Source: Euglena gracilis
Lineage: Eukaryota > Euglenida > Euglenophyceae > Euglenales
Direction: 5' to 3'
Assembly (NCBI GenBank): GCA_039621445.1
Contig: CP154954.1
Coordinates: forward strand, 30,384,395 to 30,448,394
DNA length: 64,000 bases
Positions 56,595-64,000 of this stretch are shown piece after piece. The notes beneath the pieces were generated by a model that was not told the origin of the DNA, searched no databases, and was given only the letters and a program-made list of their open reading frames with translations. The position numbers were made by a program, and so were the translations under genes. Numbering within the stretch: the first letter of the stretch is position 1; each line of letters begins with the position of its first letter.

Positions 56595-58676
56595 ATGCGC
56601 GGCGCCGCCGTCGCGGCCCTGGCCTGCCTGCTGGCCGCCGCCCTGGTCGGCCCAGCCCGGGGCGGGGGCCAGCGCACCTGGCAGTCCACCTCGGGAACGG
56701 GGGTCGCTGCGCCACCCGTGGCCGGGGCCCCCCTGGTCGCCGCCCCCGCCCGGCTGCACTCCGCCGGACGGCCGCTGCCGCCACCCCCGTCCCACTCCCA
56801 CGGGGTCTTGGCCCGGCCCGCCCAGGGGGATGTGGGGCTTCCCCCGGGTTGCGTCTTCTGGTGGGTCAAAGGCGACTGTTGAACGGGAAGGAGGGACAAG
56901 GAGCGCTGGTGGGGTTGGTGCAAACGGCATGGCTGCTATCTTTTCGAGGCGAAATGCCCCCAGTTCACATTTTGTTTGGATTTTGAGACCCTTGAGGAGC
57001 AGCTAAGTTGTGTTGTTGCCATTGTGTTTTCGATTGAAAACACAAAAGGGGATGTTGGAACAGGAATTGCAGTGGAGTCTTCGTTATCAAGCATTTATCC
57101 ACCACAAATTTATGTCAGAAACGTGTTCTGTGTGGCTTCCCACTGTCATGGTTTGACCCAGAGGAGCCCAAGATTTTCAAGGTTTTGTTTGTTTGTAGCA
57201 GTTGATGTTTCCTTCTGTGCAGACCCCCCTGTTGATGCCTTCTCCCTCCAACCCGGGCCCATTGTTGGAGAGGATGTTTGCATCATTTTTGGATAATGTG
57301 GCTCCAACAAATACAGATGGATAGATGGATAAAAGGCACAATCACTGGGTTTTTTTGTTTTTTTTAAAAAAAAGTTTGGCTTTCCAAATGGATGGACATA
57401 TTTTCCCTTTCATTTTGCAATTGTGTTTTGTTTCCTTTTTTTGTTCTGTGCTTTTGTGTCTTTTTTTTTGGTGATCTTGATTCGTTTTGAACTGTTTTTT
57501 TTTTGTGTGTGTTCCTGACAGGTTGAATCCACTGCAATTTCTCAATCTTGGTTATTTTAGTATCAGAATTCACAAAATTGGTTTTGTTGTGAGCCCTTCC
57601 CTGTTGCTTAAAGTTGGGGTTTTAGCATTTTCAGGTGTTGCTCAAATTGGATTTGCATGAGCTGGTCCACAGTGATAGCATAAGCTTGGGCAGTATTTAA
57701 GAAAAGAAGCAGGTGAAGTTACACCCAGACTCCAATATTGTGTGGCGCATTGCTTGGCATAGCAGGCTGAACAACGATGTTTATGATTCACAATGCACCT
57801 TGACAAGCCCCAGCTGGAGTGGTGCCCTATCGAAGCAGATTTCTTCACACTCCACATGGACTGCCACTTGGAAAATGCATATCACGCACATTTTTCTTGG
57901 AGATCGACCAATTTCCGCAATCTTGCCTTTCCCTCTCCCTGTGTCCACGGCACGTTTCTGGGCTATTGCTGTGCATTTTCCATTGAATTTGATGCTGGCA
58001 CACTGTGCCAATGGCACATTTTTGTATCATTTTCGTGCTTTGGATGGGGGGGGGTATTTTCTCGAAGTTTGTCAATTTTGTTCAGAAAGTGTGGCAAAAA
58101 CCATTTTCAAAAAATCATCAGTTTGAAAAGAAAACCAAAGTGGAAGGTGATTTTTGTGCGCGTAATCCTCTTCTTTTTCTTCAATGGTCTCTTTCATGAA
58201 ATGTTTCTTTCGTTGCTTCATGAAAATGCTCAAGAAGCAGTGCCCAAAGCCTTTCAGCATTTTGCTTTTAGGAAACCGAAAATCTGGACCCCCCCCCCCC
58301 CTGTGGACCACCGCGACCGTCCTCTGACCGTTGCCGCACTCTCAGCTGCCCTGGCCGTTGCATTTTGGGGCGCCACCCACCGCCTCCTCCGTGCTCCCCT
58401 GGCCCTCCAGCACTTCCCCCGCGCCCCGGACGCCCTGGCACCCAAATCGATGGCGATGACCACCTTGGTGGGGGACCAGAGCGCAGTGTCGATGCCACGC
58501 GAACCCACGGCAGGTGCATGTGGGGCCCTGCGGGGAAAGAACCAGTTCTGAACAAATGGGCATCATTTTGGGGGTATTTCAAGGGCTGTGGGAGTGGAAC
58601 CTGGCATTTGGAACGAAGAGGACAAGCTGGGCATGCCCCCCTACTGCAGCCCGGGTATGGGACAAGACGGGAGATG
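56595..58676 (+). CDS. Candidate 5' exons, signal peptide-like (maybe of the FSH1 gene)
   Basis: Exon A (56,595-56,860) starts at an ATG encoding MRGAAVAALACLLAAALVG, which looks like a signal peptide, then a Pro/Ala-rich stretch. It ends at the donor GTGGGT. Exon B (58,272-58,513) follows the acceptor TTTTGCTTTTAG. It encodes KPKIWTPPPPVDHRDRPLTV and a hydrophobic segment ending AVAFWGATHRLL, with donor GTGCATG. Exon C (58,584-58,676) lies between ATTTCAAG and GTGTATG. Phases agree A to B (2), B to C (1) and C to the exon at 61,802 (1). A signal peptide followed by a second hydrophobic segment would suit targeting to a complex plastid. GC-rich sequence can give such frames by chance, and exon C has another open frame, so the model is tentative. 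Confidence 0.4.
57712..57930 (+). other. Exon-like module VKLHPDSNIVW, second copy
   Basis: Reads VKLHPDSNIVWRIAW then HSRLNNDVY, preceded by GAAGCAG, like a splice acceptor. The similarity to 52,178-52,376 goes on past frameshifts to GGAGATCGACCAA. It lies between candidate exons A and B. Confidence 0.45.
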
Positions 58677-61600
58677 GTGTATGTAGGTATTTCTATTCCT
58701 TCTGGTGATGGGGATCAGTCTTAGTAGTAAGAAGCACATTGTGTGTCCAATGAAATCACTGAGGTGGCCGAGGATTGTGGTGCCCCTGGCACAATGGGAT
58801 GCAGGTTTAGGTGGAAGTAAATTTCTTATTCAAGCCTTTTGCATTCCGGTTCTGTATGAATTATTCTGTATGCTCGGATTCTGAACTGAAAGCATCTGTA
58901 TTTGGCGCATCATTATTTGGTACTTTCTCAGTCTTCTTTGAAAACCCTTGGTGACTCCTGAACCCTCCCTTTCTCACACATGGCACGAACCCGGGAGAGG
59001 GTGGGGGGGTTTGGTCAGGGGGGGGGTATTTAGGGTTAGGGATAGGGTGAGGTTTAGGAAGGAGATCTGGTTGGGGGTGGGGGGGTTGGGGGGTCCTGGG
59101 TTTGTGCTATATCTCCCCTTTCCGCCTTTTCCCCACCTGGTGGCCCATTTTCGCGGTGTTTGCATTTGTTTTGTGTTTTTGGGGAAGAAGAAAATCTTGT
59201 GGAAGTTCACAAATGGGTTTTGTTCATGTGCAATGTGTTTTGACAATCACCAGGAAATCTGCAATGCAACCTTTAAAGGAGCCAACGTTCCAAAATGCTT
59301 TTTCTTTTTCTGAGAGCAGGGGGTGGGCATGAAGGAGCACATTTCATAGAGAGTTGTTGCCGTAGTTTGGAGTGCTTTTGGATAGTGGTGGCGTGACATT
59401 GATTTCAGCAGCTTGGAAAATTTCTCTTTTTTGATTACGGATTGACGACTGGTGAATGAAGCATTTGTTTGGAATTCATTATTCAAAAATTTCCAGTTTT
59501 ACCAATGGGGGTGTGGGGCGTCTTTGCAGTTTGCAAGTGAGCATCTGAGTTTGAATTCAAAGAAGAGAACAGGCCAAACCTTTTCAGGACTGGAGCACAT
59601 GGTTTTAATCCACAAAAAACAGCTCCTTCTTGATCGCGATGAAAAGCAGTCCCACTGCAGGCTCCTGGATTAATGTATAAAAATATCGCATGTGTACTTT
59701 TGGATACTCCCCCGGGGGGTATCAAAGTGGACACTTGGTTGGCCACGGTATATGTGGGGTCAGTGAAGGGTTAGGGTCGGGACCAGCCGGCCGGATTTCG
59801 CCCCCAAACCCAGGCCGTGCGATTTCCAAAGGCGGCAAACAGGCAGGGGGAAAGGAAAGATAAAGGCCGCCGAACGGTCGGCCCCCCACAAGGGATTTGG
59901 CCTTTCCACCCTTCGGAGTGACTCCAAACGGGCAGGTGCTCGGACTTGCAATGTGGGCAGCTGGGCTGGTGTTGAGGCTGCGCGCGCAAGCAGATGTGTG
60001 TCGCGCGCGCAGGCAGAATCCGGCTGCCCGGTGCATACCGTGCGTGGCCAACCTATCGTCCACTTCGATACCCCCCCCAGTAGGGGTAACACCCAGAAAA
60101 AGTTATTTTTTGGTCTTTGGTGCCAGCTCAGTGAAAAAGCCGCCCTTTTTCAGTGGGAAGATGCTGAAATTGCACCTTCCCACTGAAAACAGGGCATTTT
60201 TTTGTCACGGAGCTGGCATTGTACTGTGAACAGTATTGCCCCAAACTTGTTCCCAGCTGGAATTTTGCCGAGAATTGGTGGAGTTTGATCCCCCCCCAAA
60301 TATAATACCCACATATTACAACTCACCCCTTGGCATTTAAAATCCAGCCTAAAATAGAAAATCAGAGCCTTCTGTATTTGGGAGGATTACAGCACCTGAA
60401 AGCGAAAAACGACCAGAGCATGGCTGTGCTTCAAGGATGGTCGCAATATAAACCCCCCCCCACTTACTAACCCCCCCCCCCACTTACTAACCCCCCCCCA
60501 CTTCCCAACCCCCCCCCCCAACCAAACCGGGACTTATAAACCCCCCCCCCTTCGGGGAAGGAAAACGAAAGCCGCCGGGGCCGATTTTTTTGGCCTCAAA
60601 CCACCCAAAAACTGATTTTTGGCCCTTTTTTTGAGATCGACCATCATCAAAAAGGCCATTTTTGACCAAATTTACCAAAAATTGCCATTTTGGGGGGGTT
60701 TCGGGGTCATTTTTGGGGTTCGGATTTTCACCAACAATTCCGGGACTTATAAACCCCCCCCCACTTACTAACCCCCCCCTTCGGCCGACCAACCAAACCG
60801 GATCCTACTAACCCCGGGGGGTTTATAAGTGGGGGGGGGGGTTAGTTTTTCGTGGTGTGCAACTCACCCATTCAGTATGCCCATTCTCCTTCAAATTCCC
60901 CCTGATATCCCTCCAAGGAGGAATAAAATTGAAAATAATAATGAACACAAATTATAAAAATTGAAATTCTTCGCAATTTCCGATCAGCGGGGGACAATTG
61001 CTGGATGGTAAGGAGGAAAGAAGTTTTGATGGCGGTGGGATTTCCTTGGGAAACCATTGAACGGCTTACATTTGGTTTGAATTTCGAGGCTCCTGAAGAT
61101 TTTTATGTTGGCCGAAAAAATAGAAATCCTCAGTCATGAACGAAGAATGTTTTCGCTTGCAACCCTCTTCTGCTGTACCAAGGGGTACAGCAAGGTGTTT
61201 TGGGTTTTTTTTTTGAATTGTGGTGTCTAAACCTGCTGTCCCCATTAACAATCCCCTTGGACACAACCACCAAATCTGTACCAAAAAAAATCAGTGGGCA
61301 TTGCGTAGGAAAATAGTACAATTCTTATCAAAATGGGTGATAGTTTTTTGAATTAAAGATTTTTTTTAACATTTTCTATGATGGTTTTTGGGCGGTGGAA
61401 TAAGTTTGTGTTAATTATATTAATCACCAGTGCAAAAAAAAACAACAACCAAAAATCCTGAAGATTTTCAGCAAAGAACCCAAATAACTGAGCCCGGATT
61501 TTTATCTGGGGGTCTCATCTAGAGAATGGGATACTGTCGAAAACGTCACCGTATCACGGTGCTGCCAAGTCACTTGCCAGCGCCTTTGTGGAGGGCAAGT

Positions 61601-61801
61601 TAAATTTGATTTCGGAAAGTCATTTTGGAATTTGGGATGAAAATGGATGGAAGTGGGCAAAAATTTCCTGTCAAATTTTGAATAGGCCGGAGGGTAGTCG
61701 AGTTTGACTCCCGGAAGGGTGTCTTGGTGGGGCAGGGAGATTTGAAGGAGGAAGATCAAGGAAAGGTTCCAGTTGTTTCCACTGTTTGCTGTCCTCTGCA
61801 G
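58677..61801. other. Long intron or intergenic stretch
   Basis: No exon could be supported. 59,700-60,060 is GC-rich with open frames on both strands but no motif. The only clear structure is the C-run array listed at 60,455-60,850. Confidence 0.4.
60455..60850. mobile_element. Element with C-run/G-run ends (ACTTACTAACC words)
   Basis: Begins AACCCCCCCCCACTTACTAA with three tandem copies and ends with the inverse GTTTATAAGTGGGGGGGGGG then TTAG. The left flank ends in TATA. The layout (C-run ends, TA-like target, short word repeated) resembles the 30,517-31,043 element, although the sequences differ. Confidence 0.6.
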
Positions 61802-63910
61802 GACAACACAAGATGCCATACCGGATTCTTGCACTGCATGACAGGGAGAAGCAAGAAACACCAATGATCATCGCCCTGTGTTGATTGTGTTTCCTATTTT
61901 CTGTTGTTTTTTATCTTTTTTGGGATTTGTTTAGGGCGTTGATTTTGTTTTTGTAATGGGAAAAAGAAAACACCAATTAATGGGCATGCTGAGCATTTAA
62001 TTGCCACAGGTTACAGAAAAAGGAAATCTAAAAAAAACCGTTCATTGCTTTCTTTTTAATTATTTAATCATGACATAAAAGGCTCCATTTTTTTTTGCAT
62101 GATTGGTCAACTTCTCTCGGGAGGTCTCGGGTTTTTTTAATTGGAATTTCATTTTTTTGTTGGTTTAACACTTTTAAGAGGGCAAAGTTCGCCTCCCCAC
62201 CTTTGCTCAGGACATTGTGTGCTCTTGACACAGCTAATTGCGCATTCATAAAACGGTTTGCTTTCGCCAAACCGGGATTAGATTGCTTTTTTGTGGCAAG
62301 GGCCCCAGTCCTCTGCCTTCGCCGTTGGGTGGTTGCTCTTGACAGATGTGCTTTGTGGAATGAGGTGGGTAATTTTCATCCTTCTTCTCCCTGGCTTTGG
62401 CAAGTGGGAAACGGGAGAGATGTTTCAGGATTACCTCTCGGCGATGCGTGAGGTGTGTTTGACCGGAAAACCCAAATGAGAATGATCATCAAACAAGCAA
62501 TTGCTTTACAGTAAACATTCGCCTTCCCAAAATGTACTACCCTTGGCCAACACTAACCTTCCTCAAATTGGAATCCTGCCTGGGTTGATTTGGCACCTTT
62601 AAGAAGCCTTTTATTGCAGACAAGTTTTTTAATGTGGTTTTGGTTGTGCATCCTCACGTTGACACAGCGATGTCTTGAATCAGCAAAAATTGCTGACACA
62701 CCACACTCGGACCATTGCAAAAAAGTCCAACTGACATTGATGAGCAAGAGGAAAAGAAGAAGAAGAAGAAGAAGGGAAGAGAAGAGAAAGAAGAGAAGGA
62801 GAAGAGAAGAGAAGAGATAGGAGAAGAGAAGAGAAGAGAAGAGAAGAGATTGCCTTCTGGCCTTTCTCTCGTGAAGAAAGTAATATAATTAATACTACTA
62901 ATAATGTTAATATACTATATAATATCATAAATATATCTAATTAATATAATATTATAATTATAATATAATAGTAATATAATCTAATATATAAATATAACAT
63001 ATAATACTAGGAACGTGATATAGATTTCCTAATATCAATACTATATATATATATCTAACTCTATAATCTCAATATTAATGTATATACATATTCTAATAAT
63101 GTTGTATATCTATACTTTAAGTCATAATAATATAATATGTCATTATAAATCCTCTCCTCGCCTCTACTTTCCTCTCCTACCTCTATGTATACTCTCCTCG
63201 CCTCTCCAATAAATTATCCTTAGTAATCCCTCATAGTATAATATAATATAGTATATACCATCCCCTCATACTCTCTAATAATCAGATCACTCTAATATAA
63301 TCATGCTATAATGTAATATAATAGCCTATTTATAATATATGTATAATAGAAGCCCTGTCTGGCCTGAGAGGGCTTTCTTCTTCGACTGGTTCAAACCCCG
63401 CATTCCATTGCACCCCCACTAAATTGACATAGATCTCTTCCCGTCTCCATTTTTTTTTTGCGCATGGTTTGGGCCCACTTCTCTCGGGGGATTTTGGGGA
63501 TTATTTGTGTTATTTTTTATTGGTATTGAATTTATTTTTGTTGGTGTGTAACATTTTAAGGGGGCAAAGGTCACCTCCCCACCATTGCTCAGCACATCGT
63601 GTGCTCTTGGCACAGCTAATTGCACATTCATAAAACGGTTTGCCTTCGCCAAACCACAAACCCACGGCTGTGTTGCTTGTTGCTTGGCCAACCCGCGCTG
63701 ACCCGCCCTCCCCCGGCCCAGGCCTTCGGCGCGGGGCGGGCGGTGGAGTGGACGTTCCTGACGGCGCCCCACGCGGTGGGGGACGCGAAGGGCGGCTGCG
63801 AGTGGTGGGCGCTGCCCCCTGGCGTGCGGTCGTTCCAGGCGACGGAGTTCGGGGGCTTCGAGGAGTCCGCCCGGATGGTGGAGGAGGCGTGGCAGCACCA
63901 GGGCCCAGAC
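61802..63910 (+). CDS. FSH1-type serine hydrolase, partial gene (continues past the window)
   Basis: Exons: 61,802-61,845 (MPYRILALHDR after the acceptor CTGTCCTCTGCAG), 62,405-62,452 (WETGEMFQDYLSAMRE, donor GTGTGT) and 63,722-63,910 (FLTAPHAVGDAKGG, CEWWALPPGV, GGFEESARMVEEAWQHQGPD, donor GTCCGT). Together they follow the FSH1/OVCA2 alpha/beta-hydrolase layout: a first strand ending in LH, GE.F..(L)..(L)R, a DAPH-like loop, WW, then G.EES and GP just before the GFSQG nucleophile. That block should lie in the next exon, outside the window. Odd points: LHD instead of LHG, and a GAGAAG donor that fits the frame only as a GA-type site. The last two exons are the best supported; the first is tentative. 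Confidence 0.6.
62071..62274. repeat. Intron segment shared by two introns, copy 1
   Basis: About 200 bp, from GACATA to CGCCAAACC, matching 63,426-63,655 directly. It ends in the hairpin GGTTTGCTTTCGCCAAACC. It lies 130 bp upstream of the exon at 62,405. Confidence 0.85.
62745..62850. repeat. Purine microsatellite (GAA, GAGAA)
   Basis: Runs of AAGAAG and GAAGAGAAGA with no interruption by pyrimidines over most of its length. It lies inside the intron before the last exon. Confidence 0.95.
62880..63360. repeat. A/T-rich microsatellite-like stretch
   Basis: TATAATATAATA-type sequence with a CCTCTCCTCGCCTC insert at 63,150-63,210. It is intronic and no coding signal is seen. Confidence 0.85.
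63426..63655. repeat. Intron segment shared by two introns, copy 2
   Basis: Matches 62,071-62,274, again close (66 bp) to the 3' splice site of its intron, before the exon at 63,722. Confidence 0.85.
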
Positions 63911-64000
63911 GTCCGTGAAAGCCCCCCTTCCCCAATCAACGTGTGCCACCCCAGCGGAGCATCCTCGACAAACGCGTGTCCGCGAGCATGATTGCCCACC

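Noticed and set aside
56204-56923. Long - strand Pro/Ala-rich open frame over the GC-rich block
   Set aside because: All frames are open in this GC-rich stretch; the + strand frame with an ATG, a signal-peptide-like start and matching splice phases is preferred.
58584-58680. Alternative exon C frame VEPGIWNEEDKLGMPP
   Set aside because: It reads well, but its phase does not fit the neighbouring exons, whereas the LWEWNLAFG frame does. It is not fully excluded.
62064-62270. Antisense open frame LAKANRFMN shared by the two intron repeats
   Set aside because: The two copies differ at many residues with no sign of synonymous bias, and the strand is opposite to the host exons; the shared DNA is explained as an intron repeat.

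Overview
This window reads as nuclear DNA of a microbial eukaryote, probably a protist or alga. It has spliced genes with GT-AG introns, a nuclear gene for a mitochondrial ribosomal protein, and a very heavy load of mobile elements. G/C and A/T homopolymers are unusually common. The species cannot be named from the sequence. A possible signal-peptide exon and one possible GA donor would suit an alga with a complex plastid or a dinoflagellate-like lineage, but this is weak inference.

Region 1 (1-32,636) is a giant inverted repeat. The left arm (1-14,534, running off the window) is the reverse complement of the right arm (18,601-32,636). The spacer (14,535-18,600) holds the best-preserved non-LTR retrotransposon (LINE). 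Each arm carries an older LINE whose polyprotein has, in order, a 2A-like motif, zinc fingers, reverse transcriptase (RT), a C-terminal zinc knuckle and a restriction-like endonuclease (RLE). The arms differ by clean insertions. The left arm alone has a MULE-like element (9-bp target-site duplication, TSD) and a 1.5-kb A/T-rich array of about 12 hairpins. The right arm alone has a 5'-truncated LINE (14-bp TSD) and a TA-flanked element with C-run termini. The arms are therefore diverged copies and not a simple fold-back read.

Region 2 (32,100-38,046) holds a scrambled LINE whose palm domain and 2A-bearing N-terminus lie on the opposite strand from the rest, followed by G-rich tandem repeats.

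Region 3 (38,047-49,615) is a second inverted repeat, again with LINE sequence at its centre. Its arms carry hAT-like and MULE-like elements and a broken pogo/Tc5-type transposase gene. It is followed by a third copy (49,616-50,370) of a segment found in both arms of region 1.

Region 4 (50,640-64,000) contains the host genes, both on the + strand. A four-exon gene (50,798-54,936) encodes a 187-residue uL29m (MRPL47) mitochondrial ribosomal protein. A second gene (61,802 to beyond 63,910, possibly starting at 56,595) encodes an FSH1-type serine hydrolase. Their introns are full of repeats, including an approximately 200-bp segment shared by two introns of the second gene and an exon-like module found in introns of both genes.
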